Below, one piece after another: positions 1-8,160 of a stretch of 64,000 nucleotides of DNA. The number at the start of each line of letters is the position of its first letter. Positions within the stretch are counted from its first letter, which is position 1. The notes beneath the pieces are model-generated. The model saw nothing but the letters and a program-made list of their open reading frames with translations, did no database searches and was not told where the DNA came from. The DNA lies in assembly GCA_937897645.1 (NCBI GenBank), contig CALCNV010000159.1, forward strand, positions 27,866 through 91,865, given 5' to 3'. This DNA comes from an uncultured Lysobacteraceae bacterium. GTDB taxonomy: Bacteria > Pseudomonadota > Gammaproteobacteria > Xanthomonadales > Xanthomonadaceae. A program made the translations under genes and the position numbers.

Positions 1-620
1 CCGCCGGCTTTGGCTGCGGTCAGCGCCTGGTTGCGGTCGGCGGCACACCACACCGACACCATGCTCAGGTAGTCCTTGCTGCCCAGGCCCATGCGCGGGA
101 AGGCCAGGTATTCCACGGCGATGCCCAGCTTGTTGAGCTCGGCGATCTCGCTGTGCAGCTTGCGGCAGTAGCCGCATTCGATGTCGGTGAAGACGCTGAT
201 CGTGTAAACCGGGTTGGCCGGGGCAAACACGATGCGCTCGCTGGTGGGCGCGGTCTGCAACAGGCCGGTGCGGTAGGCGGACAGTGCGCTGCTGGACCCG
301 GTCAGCTCCGCCTTCGTCTGAAGGTCGACCACGGTGCCCTGCACCAGGTACTTGCCGTCGTCGCTCACGTACACCACCTGCCCGCCCACGATCACCTCGC
401 GGAAGCCCGGCAGCGCCGCGGCGCCGATGTAGTCGACCCTGATGTTGGGATTCAGCGACTGCAGGCCGGCGCGTGCGCGTGCGTCCGCCGTGCCTTCCTT
501 CGCGGCGGGGGCCGCCTGGGCCACCGACGGCGTGGCGGCCGCGCCGGGTTGTGGGGCCTGGGCGCAGGCGGTCAGGCTGGCGCTGCCAAGCAGGGCGGCG
601 ATGCAGAGCAAATGCTTCAT
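1..620 (-). CDS. dsbC: DsbC-like thiol:disulfide interchange lipoprotein (3' end outside window)
   Basis: Starts at the ATG at 620 and runs off the left edge, so only about 206 codons are visible. The N-terminus (MKHLLCIAALLGSASLTACAQ) is a lipoprotein-type signal with a lipobox ending at the Cys of LTAC. An N-terminal dimerisation-type region follows (DYIGAAALPGFREVIVGG, then VYVSDDGKYLVQGTVVDL), then a thioredoxin fold with the redox motif CGYC near residues 149-152 (FTDIECGYCRKLH). DsbC proteins isomerise wrong disulfides in the periplasm and are kept reduced by DsbD. It lies 133 bp downstream of xerD in the same direction, the xerD-dsbC order known from enterobacteria. A lipid anchor instead of a soluble form is slightly unusual for DsbC, although common in this family's annotations. 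Confidence 0.9.
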   Translation of the reverse strand, partial: MKHLLCIAALLGSASLTACAQAPQPGAAATPSVAQAAPAAKEGTADARARAGLQSLNPNIRVDYIGAAALPGFREVIVGGQVVYVSDDGKYLVQGTVVDLQTKAELTGSSSALSAYRTGLLQTAPTSERIVFAPANPVYTISVFTDIECGYCRKLHSEIAELNKLGIAVEYLAFPRMGLGSKDYLSMVSVWCAADRNQALTAAKAG

Positions 621-753
621 TCGGAACAATCCTGTGAGGGCGGCGCGAAAACGTGCGGCGCGGGGTTGGACAGCGTCATTGCGTCCGGGTTCAACGGATT
701 TTCGCATATCCGCCCTGGCGGCCTTTTTCACGCGATGGTCGCCGGAAGGCGCC

Positions 754-1707
754 TCACCCACGCGGATGGTGCTTGGCGTGTAGTTTCTGCAGGTGTTCAC
801 GCGCCACCAGGGTGTAGATCTGGGTGGTGGACAGCGAACTGTGGCCCAGCAGCATCTGCAGCGCACGCAGGTCGGCGCCGCGATTGAGCAGATGGGTGGC
901 GAAGCTGTGGCGCAGCCCGTGCGGGCTGATGCTGGCGGGGTTGATGCCGGCCACGGCGGCATAGCGTTTCACCAGGCCCCAGAATTGCTGGCGCGTGAGG
1001 GCGATGCGTTTGCCGTCCAGGAACAGCGCGTCCGGGCTGGATTTTCCGGCCAGCTGCGGGCGGGCTTCGGCCAGGTAGCGTTCCAGCCAGTGCTGCGATT
1101 CCTCGCCCAGCGGCACCAGCCGCTCCTTGCTGCCCTTGCCGGTCACGCGCACCACGCCCTGGCGCAGGTTGACCGCATTGGCCGGCAAGCCGACCAGCTC
1201 GCTGACGCGCAGGCCGGCGGCGTACATCAGCTCGAGCATGGCGCGGTCGCGCAGTCCCAGCGGGGTGCCCAGGTCCGGCGCGTCCAGCAAGGCGTCGATC
1301 TGGCTTTCGGCTAAGGCCTTGGGCAGCGAACGCGGCAGCTTGGGTGGATCCAGCAGCGCGGTGGGGTCATCGCCGCGTACGCCACGCCGCAGCGCATGCG
1401 CGTAGAAGGCGCGCAGCGAGGACAACAGGCGTGCGTTGCTGCGTGGCGAATAACCCTGCTGCGTGCGCATGGCGAAATAGTCGAAGAGACCCGCGCGATC
1501 CGCCTTGGCAAGGCCACCGTGCGCGCCGTTGCGCCAGCGCGCGAAGCCTTCCAGGTCACGCCGGTAGCTGGCCAGCGTGGGCTTGGCCAAGCCGTTTTCG
1601 GCCCAGATCGCATCCAGGAAGGTGGCGATGTCGGTGGCGTCGGCATCGGGCACAGGCGGCAGGGCATTGGCTCGTGTGCGGCGCTCGGCCGGGCTTACGG
1701 GATTCAT
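754..1707 (-). CDS. xerD: Site-specific tyrosine recombinase XerD
   Basis: A 317-residue tyrosine recombinase with an N-terminal SAM-like core-binding domain (about 25-110) and a C-terminal catalytic domain. The catalytic set is complete: Arg167 (AGLRVSEL), Lys191 (TGKGSKE), His263 and Arg266 ([12 protein letters not shown]), His289 (LLGHSS) and nucleophile Tyr298 (TTQIYTLV). With XerC it resolves chromosome dimers at dif, activated by FtsK. I call it XerD and not a phage integrase because of its length, XerD-type motifs and the neighbouring dsbC-like gene. The ATG at 1707 is the only sensible start. The N-terminal extension before ATFLDAIW is about 20 residues longer than in E. coli XerD. 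Confidence 0.95.
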   Translation of the reverse strand: MNPVSPAERRTRANALPPVPDADATDIATFLDAIWAENGLAKPTLASYRRDLEGFARWRNGAHGGLAKADRAGLFDYFAMRTQQGYSPRSNARLLSSLRAFYAHALRRGVRGDDPTALLDPPKLPRSLPKALAESQIDALLDAPDLGTPLGLRDRAMLELMYAAGLRVSELVGLPANAVNLRQGVVRVTGKGSKERLVPLGEESQHWLERYLAEARPQLAGKSSPDALFLDGKRIALTRQQFWGLVKRYAAVAGINPASISPHGLRHSFATHLLNRGADLRALQMLLGHSSLSTTQIYTLVAREHLQKLHAKHHPRG

Positions 1708-1788
1708 GGGGGAAGCTTAGCCGCTGTTCGTGGACGGGCGCTGGGGAAATTCGTAGAAGTTATCTAAAAATTGGCTATGCAAATTCCC

Positions 1789-1800
1789 TGAAACGTTTCA
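1789..1800. promoter_or_regulatory. Isolated palindrome TGAAACGTTTCA, possible operator
   Basis: A perfect 12-bp palindrome lies in the divergent region between xerD and the RDD gene, just before the inverted repeat at 1804. Its AAACGTTT core resembles LacI/GalR-family operators. There is no visible regulator nearby, so a regulatory role is only a suggestion; it could be chance or part of the adjoining repeat. Confidence 0.25.
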
Positions 1801-1803
1801 AAT

Positions 1804-1916
1804 CGTCATTCCCGCGAAGAGCTTGCCCTCGAGTGCTTGAGTCGGGGGCGGGAACCCATGGACTTTGATTTTCAATGGTTTAACGTCCCTGGGTCCCCGC
1901 CTTCGCGGGGATGACG
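1804..1916. repeat. Inverted repeat, CGTCATYCC family (copy 1)
   Basis: Outer arms CGTCATTCCCGCGAAG and CTTCGCGGGGATGACG pair across about 80 bp of unrelated sequence. The same design (CGTCATCCC-GCGAA ... TTCGC-GGGATGACG) recurs at 8161-8263 and 63342-63415, always between genes. This copy is more decayed than the other two. Confidence 0.8.
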
Positions 1917-2003
1917 ACACAGAAATCTGGTGCTGTCCTATTTTGAAATAGTTTCCAGTAAGCCCACTTCTTGCAATCGGGACACAGCCGTTATCCTGTT
2001 GCA

Positions 2004-2471
2004 ATGGAAAAACATCCCACCCCCGACCAGAAACCTCGCGCCCATGTCCGCTGGCGCTTGCTCTCCCTGGTGTATGACTTCTTCCCGGCATTCGCGCTTT
2101 GGATGGTGCTAGGCGCGATTTTCGCGGTGGCTTATACGCTCGCCGGCCATGACAAGCGCGAGAACATCGCGCCGTTCAGCGCATTGCAGCTCCTGTTGTG
2201 GCTCTGCTGCTGGGTGGTCACCGGTTTCTACGCCGTAGTGAGCTGGGGTCGCGGCGGCCAGACCCTGGGCATGCGCCCGTGGCGATTGAAGGTGGTGTCC
2301 ACGGATGCACTTCCGCCCTCATCGCGCGCGCTTTGGATTCGCTACGCGATGGGCACGCTGTCCTTGCTGCTGGGCGGACTCGGCTTCTGGTGGGCGTGGG
2401 TGGATCGGGACAAGCTGACGTGGCATGACCGGGCGAGTGGTACGCGGATGGTCAGGCTGCCGAAAGCGTAG
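2004..2471 (+). CDS. RDD family membrane protein
   Basis: A 155-residue RDD-domain protein (start MEKHPTPDQKPRAHVRW). The R-(L)-x-S-x-x-Y-D signature is visible as RLLSLVYDFF, followed by two hydrophobic helices (ALWMVLGAIFAVAYTLA; LQLLLWLCCWVVTGFYAVV). The conserved GGQTLGMRPWRLKVV comes next, then a third hydrophobic stretch (LSLLLGGLGFWWAWVD). RDD proteins are small inner-membrane proteins of mostly unknown function; some have been linked to ion transport. I prefer the ATG at 2004 over an in-frame ATG at 1971 because homology starts here. A decayed copy of its 3' third lies at 3121-3256, beyond the brnTA module. Confidence 0.85.
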   Translation: MEKHPTPDQKPRAHVRWRLLSLVYDFFPAFALWMVLGAIFAVAYTLAGHDKRENIAPFSALQLLLWLCCWVVTGFYAVVSWGRGGQTLGMRPWRLKVVSTDALPPSSRALWIRYAMGTLSLLLGGLGFWWAWVDRDKLTWHDRASGTRMVRLPKA

Positions 2472-2546
2472 CGTGCGCAATGGGCACGATGGCGCATGCA
2501 AGCCCTGAAACCAACCGAATCCGGATCGTTGCGCTTGGAGTAGCGA

Positions 2547-2774
2547 TTATTCCTTGCTGCTAGGCCATGCAATCTGCACCTTGCGATGTTTCATGACACA
2601 GTCGCGCAGATAAAGATTGATCAGGCTCTGATAGGGAACGCCCGCTTCATTGGCCATGCCCTTGAAGTAGTCCACCACATCCTCCGAGAGGCGCATGGAA
2701 ACCGGCTTCTTCAGCTTGGCTGCATACGGGTTTTTGCGGGCCTTCATTCTGGATAGATCGTATTCTGCTTTCAT
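2547..2774 (-). CDS. brnA: BrnA-type antitoxin
   Basis: A 75-residue protein starting MKAEYDLSRMKARKNPYAAK, with a ribbon-helix-helix-like C-terminal half (PVSMRLSEDVVDYFKGMA, then GVPYQSLINLYLRD). The MKxRxNPY-x(n)-K segment followed by an RHH fold is typical of BrnA antitoxins, which neutralise BrnT and repress the brnTA promoter. Translation could also begin at a GTG at 2783 that overlaps the brnT stop codon; the ATG at 2774 matches the family's N-terminus better. The gene order toxin then antitoxin fits BrnTA. Confidence 0.85.
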   Translation of the reverse strand: MKAEYDLSRMKARKNPYAAKLKKPVSMRLSEDVVDYFKGMANEAGVPYQSLINLYLRDCVMKHRKVQIAWPSSKE

Positions 2775-2779
2775 GGCGG

Positions 2780-3061
2780 TCACTGCTCGTAGAAGGAGCT
2801 TTCATTCTTGGTGGCTTTACGCGCTGAAATGATGCGGACAACACCGTCATCATCGCGCTCGCAATGGCAAACGAGAAGCAAATGAGCGCCGCTGCTCATG
2901 CCGAGCATGAGAAAGCGCTCCTCGTTGCCGGACGAGTGAGATTCGTCGAAGAACTGGATGGCGAACTCGTCATAGAAGACCGATTGAGCCTCCTCAAAGG
3001 AAACACCGTGCTTCCTCAGGTTCGAGGCGGCCTTGGCTGGATCCCAGTCAAAAACGATCAT
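2780..3061 (-). CDS. brnT: BrnT-type ribonuclease toxin
   Basis: A 93-residue BrnT-family toxin. It begins MIVFDWDPAKAASNLRKHGV, the canonical BrnT opening (DWDPAKAxxNxxKHGVSFEEA), and ends with the typical RIISARKATKNE segment. BrnT has a RelE-like microbial RNase fold and inhibits translation. A longer in-frame reading starting at 3235 exists, but its first 58 residues read through the promoter and the decayed RDD fragment, so ATG 3061 is the start. The start codon lies inside a 21-bp palindrome (3059-3079) and no Shine-Dalgarno precedes it. Confidence 0.88.
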   Translation of the reverse strand: MIVFDWDPAKAASNLRKHGVSFEEAQSVFYDEFAIQFFDESHSSGNEERFLMLGMSSGAHLLLVCHCERDDDGVVRIISARKATKNESSFYEQ

Positions 3062-3095
3062 CCATACATTGTATGGATGGATTGCACCTTTGCAA
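3059..3095 (-). promoter_or_regulatory. brnTA promoter with palindromic operator, probably leaderless
   Basis: On the minus strand a -35-like TTGCAA (3090-3095) is followed after 16 bp by a -10 TACAAT (3068-3073). The brnT ATG (first base 3061) begins 7 bases after the -10, where transcription would normally start, so the mRNA is predicted to be leaderless. The -10 and the start codon both lie inside an inverted repeat with 10-bp arms (3059-3068 and 3070-3079, core ATCCATACA-T-TGTATGGAT), a good candidate for BrnA autorepression. Confidence 0.6.
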
Positions 3096-3120
3096 GCCCG
3101 GCCGGGTTCTGGTTGGACGC

Positions 3121-3256
3121 CATGCGTAAAACTCCAGCGCGCTGGAAGGTGCTGCAAGCGCGGCTGGGTGGCCTCGAATTCTGGTGGGCGTAGGTGGATC
3201 GGGAGAAGCTGACCTGGCATTACGGCCGAATACAACGCGGATGGTCAGGTTTCCAA
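3121..3256 (+). pseudogene. Decayed 3' fragment of an RDD-family gene
   Basis: Read on the plus strand this gives LGGLEFWWA-stop-VDREKLTWHYG, clearly homologous to LGGLGFWWAWVDRDKLTWHD at the end of the intact RDD gene (2004-2471). The DNA match is close from TTCTGGTGGGCGT onward (3179 here against 2389 there). A Trp codon has become TAG and a later frameshift leaves only ACGCGGATGGTCAGG recognisable. It is either a partial duplication or the remnant of a paralogue; with the intact gene it brackets brnTA. Confidence 0.75.
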
Positions 3257-3292
3257 GCCCGCAAGAGCTGAAAGCTCTGCTTGGACGAACAG

Positions 3293-3778
3293 TCAGTCGC
3301 GCAGACAGAACCAACCAAGAATAAAACCACCAATGGCACCACTTGCTGCTTGAAGACTCAATAGCGAGAAATTACTCGATAACCCAGACGCGGCAAAGAA
3401 AGCAGACGCTGATACCGCTCCAATCACAGCAGCGGCGAATGCCCCAAGCCGTTGGCTCAGAAATGGCCTGAGAGCTCCCACAAACATACCGCAGACAACC
3501 GCAGGAACAAATCCACCGAGATAGGAAAAAATTGCTAATGGAACGATCGCGCCGATCGCATCCCACTGACCCCGAACTAACAAAGTAGGGATTGACGCTA
3601 AGACAAGACCAATCGGCGGAGCAACCAAAGCAAACGGCACTGCGGTCGCTAACGCATCACGACACCCATCCCACGCCGAAATCTTCCAGTGATCATCTAA
3701 TCGTGCGAATGCAATAGTTCGCGCAACAATAGCCAGAACCGGAACAATTACCAGGCAGAACGCGTACGGGGAATTCAT
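3293..3778 (-). CDS. Hypothetical multi-pass membrane protein
   Basis: A 161-residue protein starting MNSPYAFCLVIVPVLAIVAR with four to five hydrophobic segments (about 3-20, 47-66, 79-100, 112-128 and 140-157). I recognise no family. Base composition is noticeably lower in GC than its neighbours (many AAT, ATT and ACA codons), as in brnTA, suggesting the 2.5-3.8 kb segment was acquired. It sits between the decayed RDD fragment and lptG with no obvious operon partner. The reading frame is intact and has a clear ATG; expression is unproven. Confidence 0.6.
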   Translation of the reverse strand: MNSPYAFCLVIVPVLAIVARTIAFARLDDHWKISAWDGCRDALATAVPFALVAPPIGLVLASIPTLLVRGQWDAIGAIVPLAIFSYLGGFVPAVVCGMFVGALRPFLSQRLGAFAAAVIGAVSASAFFAASGLSSNFSLLSLQAASGAIGGFILGWFCLRD

Positions 3779-3838
3779 CAGCGCCTAACTTCCTGTTTAG
3801 CCAATACACAAAACTGAGAATCACCGGCCAGTGCGCAT

Positions 3839-3869
3839 GGCGCACGCTACACCCAACGGCGCACGCTAC
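3839..3869. repeat. Short direct repeat GGCGCACGCTAC (two copies)
   Basis: GGCGCACGCTAC occurs at 3839-3850 and again at 3858-3869, ending 2 bp from the lptG stop. It may help end the lptG transcript or be debris of a repeat unit. Confidence 0.5.
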
Positions 3870-3870
3870 C

Positions 3871-4974
3871 TCAACTACTCCGCCGCTTGAACAACCAAAC
3901 CGACACGCCCAGCATCACCACGGGTGGCAGCAAATACGCGATCCAGTAGTCGAACTTGAACGCGCCCGCCAGGCGGCTGAACATGAGTTGCAGCATCCAG
4001 AAGCCCAGTGCGAACAGGATGCCCAGGAACAACTGCTTGCCCAGGCCGCCACTGCGCAGGCTGCCGAACGCGAACGGGATCGCCGCCAGGCACAACGCCA
4101 GCACGTTCAGCGGATAGAACCAGCGGCCCCAGAAAATATCCTCGTACTCGCGCGCGTCCAGCGCATTGCGCTGGCGGTAGTCGATGCTGCGCGACAGATC
4201 CTTCACTGCCATGTAGCGCGGCTTGGCGATGCCGGCCGCCAGCGCGGCCGGGTCGAGTTCCGATTCCCAGCGCATGCCCAGCACCTGCTCCTGCGTGACC
4301 GAGCGCTCCTTGAAGGTGGTGCGCAACACGTTCTTCAGCACCCAGGTGCCGTCGATGTGTTCAGCCGTGGTGGCATGTGCGATGGAAGCAAGCCGGCCTT
4401 CGTCATCCAGCTCGTACAGGCGCACGTCGCGCAATTGCAACCACTGGCGGCCATCCTGCACGCGCTCGTCGCCACTCTGCGCGTTGAGGAACACGTTGCC
4501 CTCGCGCGCCCACATGCCCGAATACTTGGCCACGGACAGGTTGTTGTTGGTGATGGCCGACGTCTTCAGGTTGTCGGCCTGGGTCTGGCCCCAGGTGCCC
4601 AGGGTTTCCATGTTGAGCACCATCAGCGCCGTCAGCAGTGACAGGGTGATGGCCACGGACAGGCTCAGGCGCCGGCGCGATAGGCCCACGGCGCGCAGGG
4701 CGATCAGTTCCGAACTGCTGGCCAGCTGGCCCAGGCCCATCAGCACGCCGATCACCGCCGAGGTGGGGAACATAGTGTAGAGGCGGCGCGGGATCGTATA
4801 GGCGATGTAGGCCACGACATGGCCGAAGCTGTAGCTGCCCTTGCCGATGTCGCCGACCTCGCCGGCCATGGCGTTGACCACGTCCAGCCCCACCAGCACC
4901 GCCCACACCAGCAGCACGGTCACCAGTACGGCGCGACCGACATACAGGTCATGCAGGTTCGGTCGCAGCCTCAT
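3871..4974 (-). CDS. lptG: LPS export ABC transporter permease LptG
   Basis: A 367-residue inner-membrane permease starting MRLRPNLHDLYVGRAVLVTV. It shows the LptF/LptG layout: TM helices near the N-terminus (ATP-transporter partner loop GLGQLASSSELIALRAVGLS), a periplasmic beta-jellyroll region (about 130-260) and TM helices at the C-terminus. LptG with LptF and the ATPase LptB extracts lipopolysaccharide from the inner membrane and passes it to LptC and LptA. The start at 4974 overlaps the lptF stop by four bases (ATGA), so the two are translationally coupled. A longer in-frame reading from 5058 runs through lptF and is rejected. Confidence 0.95.
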   Translation of the reverse strand: MRLRPNLHDLYVGRAVLVTVLLVWAVLVGLDVVNAMAGEVGDIGKGSYSFGHVVAYIAYTIPRRLYTMFPTSAVIGVLMGLGQLASSSELIALRAVGLSRRRLSLSVAITLSLLTALMVLNMETLGTWGQTQADNLKTSAITNNNLSVAKYSGMWAREGNVFLNAQSGDERVQDGRQWLQLRDVRLYELDDEGRLASIAHATTAEHIDGTWVLKNVLRTTFKERSVTQEQVLGMRWESELDPAALAAGIAKPRYMAVKDLSRSIDYRQRNALDAREYEDIFWGRWFYPLNVLALCLAAIPFAFGSLRSGGLGKQLFLGILFALGFWMLQLMFSRLAGAFKFDYWIAYLLPPVVMLGVSVWLFKRRSS

Positions 4975-6050
4975 CGCCTCACCTTCGCGCGTGTCATCTG
5001 CCCATCCCGCAGGTAGAACCAGATGCCGACCGCCAGCAGCGGCAAGCTCAGCCACCACAGGCCCAGCAACGGCGGGATACTGCCCTTGGCCAGCGCGTCA
5101 GTACCGATGAACATCAGGTTGGTGCCCACCAGGTACGCCAGGAAGCCCAGCATGATGCGGCCGTAGCGCGCCTGGCGCGGCGAACTGCGCGCCAGCGGCA
5201 GGGTCATCATGGCGAAGGCTAGCGCCAGCAAGGGCGGGGTGATGCGCGCATGCAGCTCGGCGACGGCCTTGGGCCGGGTATCGCCAAACAATTGCAGCGT
5301 GGACAGCAGCTGCGGGTCGGTTTCGTCACGCACCTTGGCCCGGTCCGGCAGGGCGAATTCATTGTCGCGGTAGCGCATCAGGTTGTAGTCCATGCCCTGG
5401 TCCAGCGGACCTTCCACCCGGAAACCGTCGCTGAGGCGCATGTAACGGTCCTGCGCGCCTTCGAAGAACATCTCGCCGGTGCGCGCGGTGACTACGTCCA
5501 GCCGCTCGCCTTCCTGCCGCTGCACGAAGACGCGCTGCAGTTGGGTGCCATCCGCGGAAATGCCGCCGATGTAGATCACGCTGCCATTCGGCAGCATGGT
5601 GAACTTGCCGGCATCCAGGCCCGCGACAATCAGGCTGCGGTTGGCGTGCTCGATCATGCGTTCGCTGGTGCGGTCGGCCCACGGGCCCAGCCACAGCGAC
5701 AGCGTGCCCACCACCAGCACCACCGGCACCACCAGCATCAACAAGGGCTTGAGCATGCGCCGGGGGCCGATGCCGATGGAGGTCAGCACCGGCATTTCCG
5801 AATCCCGGTACAGGCGCGCGAAGGCCAGCAGCAGCCCCAACATCAGCGCCAGCGGCAGGATCAGCGCCAGGTAATTGAGCAATTGCAGGCCCAACTGTGA
5901 GAGCAGCAGGGCCGCGGGCAGCTTGCCGTCGGCGATATTGCCCAGCAGGTCGGCCATCACCCCGCCCAGGCTCACCACCAGCAGCACGATCAGCGTGGCC
6001 AGGAAGCTCTGGGTGAATTCGCGGAAGAGGTACCGGTCCAGCTTCGCCAT
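4971..6050 (-). CDS. lptF: LPS export ABC transporter permease LptF
   Basis: A 359-residue LptF (MAKLDRYLFREFTQSFLATL), with TM helices at both ends and a central periplasmic domain containing NGSVIYIGGISADGTQLQRV. The cytoplasmic coupling region reads ARLYRDSEMPVLTSIGIGPR, the segment that contacts LptB. It is the first gene of lptFG and is divergent from pepA across 134 bp, the same arrangement as in E. coli. It is expected to be essential. Confidence 0.95.
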   Translation of the reverse strand: MAKLDRYLFREFTQSFLATLIVLLVVSLGGVMADLLGNIADGKLPAALLLSQLGLQLLNYLALILPLALMLGLLLAFARLYRDSEMPVLTSIGIGPRRMLKPLLMLVVPVVLVVGTLSLWLGPWADRTSERMIEHANRSLIVAGLDAGKFTMLPNGSVIYIGGISADGTQLQRVFVQRQEGERLDVVTARTGEMFFEGAQDRYMRLSDGFRVEGPLDQGMDYNLMRYRDNEFALPDRAKVRDETDPQLLSTLQLFGDTRPKAVAELHARITPPLLALAFAMMTLPLARSSPRQARYGRIMLGFLAYLVGTNLMFIGTDALAKGSIPPLLGLWWLSLPLLAVGIWFYLRDGQMTRAKVRR

Positions 6051-6184
6051 GGGCTTGGTTTACAATCTCGGGTTCGTTCGCTGGGGGTTTTGGCCCCGGT
6101 TTCGATGGCCCGGTGCGGGGTTGCCGCAGCCCGGAACCAGCGATTGTACGGAACTCATCACCTATTTGATTTGGAATCTGCCCT

Positions 6185-7660
6185 ATGGCTCTGGAATTCA
6201 CACTAAACCACGATGCACCGGCCACGGCCGATTTCGACTGCATCGTGGTAGGCGCATACGGCGACAAGACCCTCACGCCGGCGGCACAGGCCATCGATAC
6301 GGCCAGCGGCGGCAAGCTGACGGCGCTGGTGCAGCGCGGCGACGTGGGCGGCAAGACCGGCAAGACCACCCTGCTGCACGACCTGCCCGGCGTCACCGCC
6401 CCGCGCGTGCTGGTGATCGGCCTGGGCGACGTGGCCAAGTTCGGCGTGCCGCAATACCTTAAGGCCGTGGGCGATGCCGCGCGCACGCTCAAGGTCGGCC
6501 CGACCGGCAATGCACTGTTCACCCTCTCCGAATTGACCGTGAAAGACCGCGACGCCGCCTGGAACATCCGCCAGGCCGTGATTGCTTCGGACCATGCCAG
6601 CTACCGCTACACCGCCACCATCGGCAAAAAGAAGGCCGACGACACCGGCCTGGCCACGCTGGCCATCACCGGCACCGACGAACAGGCGCTGCTGCAGGGC
6701 GAATCCATCGCCGCCGGCATCGCCTTCGCCCGCGAACTGGGCAACCTGCCGCCGAACATCTGCACCCCGCTCTACCTGGCCGACGAATCGCGCAAGTTCG
6801 CCGCCGCGCATGCAGGCGCGGACGCGGAAATCCTGGACGAAGTGCAGATGGAAGCACTGGGCATGGGTTCGCTGCTGGCGGTCGCGCGCGGTTCCGTCCA
6901 TCGCCCGCAGCTGGTCGTGCTGAAGTGGTCCGGTGGCGGCGACGCCAAGCCCTACGTGCTGGTCGGCAAGGGCATCACCTTCGACACCGGCGGCGTCAAC
7001 CTGAAGACGCAGGGCGGCATCGAGGAAATGAAGTACGACATGTGCGGCGCGGCCAACGTGATCGGCACCTTCGTCGCCGCGGTGAAGATGAAGCTGCCGG
7101 TGAACCTGGTAGTCGTGGTGCCGGCGGTGGAAAACGCCATCGACGGCAACGCCTACCGCCCGTCCGACGTCATCACCAGCATGTCCGGCAAGACCATCGA
7201 AGTCGGCAACACTGATGCCGAAGGCCGTTTGATTTTGTGCGACGCACTGACCTACGCGCAGCGTTTCGAACCGCAGGCACTGGTGGACGTAGCCACCCTG
7301 ACCGGCGCTTGCATCGTCGCCCTCGGTCGCTACGCCAGCGGCCTGATGAGCAAGCACGATGACCTGTCCAACGAACTGCTGGCCGCCGGCGAACAGGTCT
7401 TCGACCGCGCCTGGCGACTGCCGCTGTGGGACGAATACCAGACCATGCTCGATTCCACCTTCGCCGATGTCTACAACATCGGCGGCCGCTGGGCCGGTGC
7501 CATCACCGCCGGCTGCTTCCTGGCCCGCTTCACCGAAGGCCAGCGCTGGGCCCACCTGGACATCGCCGGCGTCGCCAACGACGAAGGCAAGCGCGGCATG
7601 GCCACGGGCCGCCCGGTGGGGTTGTTGACGCAGTGGTTGCTGGACAGGAGCGAGAAGTGA
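6185..7660 (+). CDS. pepA: Leucyl aminopeptidase PepA
   Basis: A 491-residue M17 aminopeptidase. The C-terminal catalytic domain carries the metal-binding KGITFDTGG segment (about residue 262) and the signature NTDAEGRL (about 342-349), followed by [15 protein letters not shown]. The N-terminal macro-like domain is complete. PepA is a hexameric dizinc enzyme that removes N-terminal Leu and similar residues, and it is also the XerCD accessory DNA-binding protein in E. coli, notable because xerD lies 4.5 kb away. It is followed by holC and valS, a widely conserved order. Confidence 0.95.
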   Translation: MALEFTLNHDAPATADFDCIVVGAYGDKTLTPAAQAIDTASGGKLTALVQRGDVGGKTGKTTLLHDLPGVTAPRVLVIGLGDVAKFGVPQYLKAVGDAARTLKVGPTGNALFTLSELTVKDRDAAWNIRQAVIASDHASYRYTATIGKKKADDTGLATLAITGTDEQALLQGESIAAGIAFARELGNLPPNICTPLYLADESRKFAAAHAGADAEILDEVQMEALGMGSLLAVARGSVHRPQLVVLKWSGGGDAKPYVLVGKGITFDTGGVNLKTQGGIEEMKYDMCGAANVIGTFVAAVKMKLPVNLVVVVPAVENAIDGNAYRPSDVITSMSGKTIEVGNTDAEGRLILCDALTYAQRFEPQALVDVATLTGACIVALGRYASGLMSKHDDLSNELLAAGEQVFDRAWRLPLWDEYQTMLDSTFADVYNIGGRWAGAITAGCFLARFTEGQRWAHLDIAGVANDEGKRGMATGRPVGLLTQWLLDRSEK

Positions 7661-7690
7661 GGAGTCAGTAAAAGCTCCCACTCACTTCTC
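7652..7690. repeat. Short inverted repeat over the pepA stop
   Basis: GAGAAGTGAG (7652-7661) pairs with CTCACTTCTC (7681-7690) around the pepA stop codon; further CACTCC-type copies follow to about 7710. It could fold in the pepA-holC leader. There is no U-tract, so it is not called a terminator. Confidence 0.5.
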
Positions 7691-7716
7691 ACTCCTCCCC
7701 ACTCACTCCTGCCCTT

Positions 7717-8139
7717 ATGCCCCGCGCCGACTTCTACCTGATCGCCAAGCCCCGCTTCCTCGAAGAACCGATGAAGCTGGTGTGCGAACTCGCGCGCAAG
7801 TCGTACGACGCCAACCTGTGGACGCTGATCCTGGCGCGTGACACGGCGCAGGCAGAAGAACTGGATGAGCTGTTGTGGGCGTTCGATGACGATGCCTACG
7901 TGCCGCACCAGATCGCCGGCGACCAGGAAGACGAACTGACGCCGGTGCTGATTGCAACGCCGGACGTGGATGCGCCCGCGCGCGCGCTGGTGATCAACCT
8001 GCGCGACGACACCTACCTGGGCGCCTGCGACCGCATCCTGGAAGTAGTCCCCGCAGACGCCTCTGCCCGCGAACCCCTGCGCGAACGCTGGAAGCAGTAC
8101 AAGGCGCTGGGGTTTGATGTGAACAAGTACGACATGTGA
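7717..8139 (+). CDS. holC: DNA polymerase III chi subunit HolC
   Basis: A 140-residue chi subunit (MPRADFYLIAKPRFLEEPMK). Typical features are the early FY, the LWTLILARDTAQAEELDELLW segment that forms the Rossmann-like core, and the C-terminal RWKQYKALGFDVNKYDM. Chi bridges the clamp loader (through psi) to single-stranded-DNA-binding protein. It lies between pepA and valS as in enterobacteria; a palindromic repeat separates it from valS. Confidence 0.92.
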   Translation: MPRADFYLIAKPRFLEEPMKLVCELARKSYDANLWTLILARDTAQAEELDELLWAFDDDAYVPHQIAGDQEDELTPVLIATPDVDAPARALVINLRDDTYLGACDRILEVVPADASAREPLRERWKQYKALGFDVNKYDM

Positions 8140-8160
8140 TCCACCTACACACCCTGGCAA

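Noticed and set aside
754..1707. XerD as a phage or island integrase
   Set aside because: Linked dsbC-like gene, XerD length and motifs, no attachment-site tRNA and no phage genes nearby.
6203..7681. A 492-codon open frame antisense to pepA
   Set aside because: It is the high-GC shadow of pepA; composition and lack of any recognisable domain argue against a gene.
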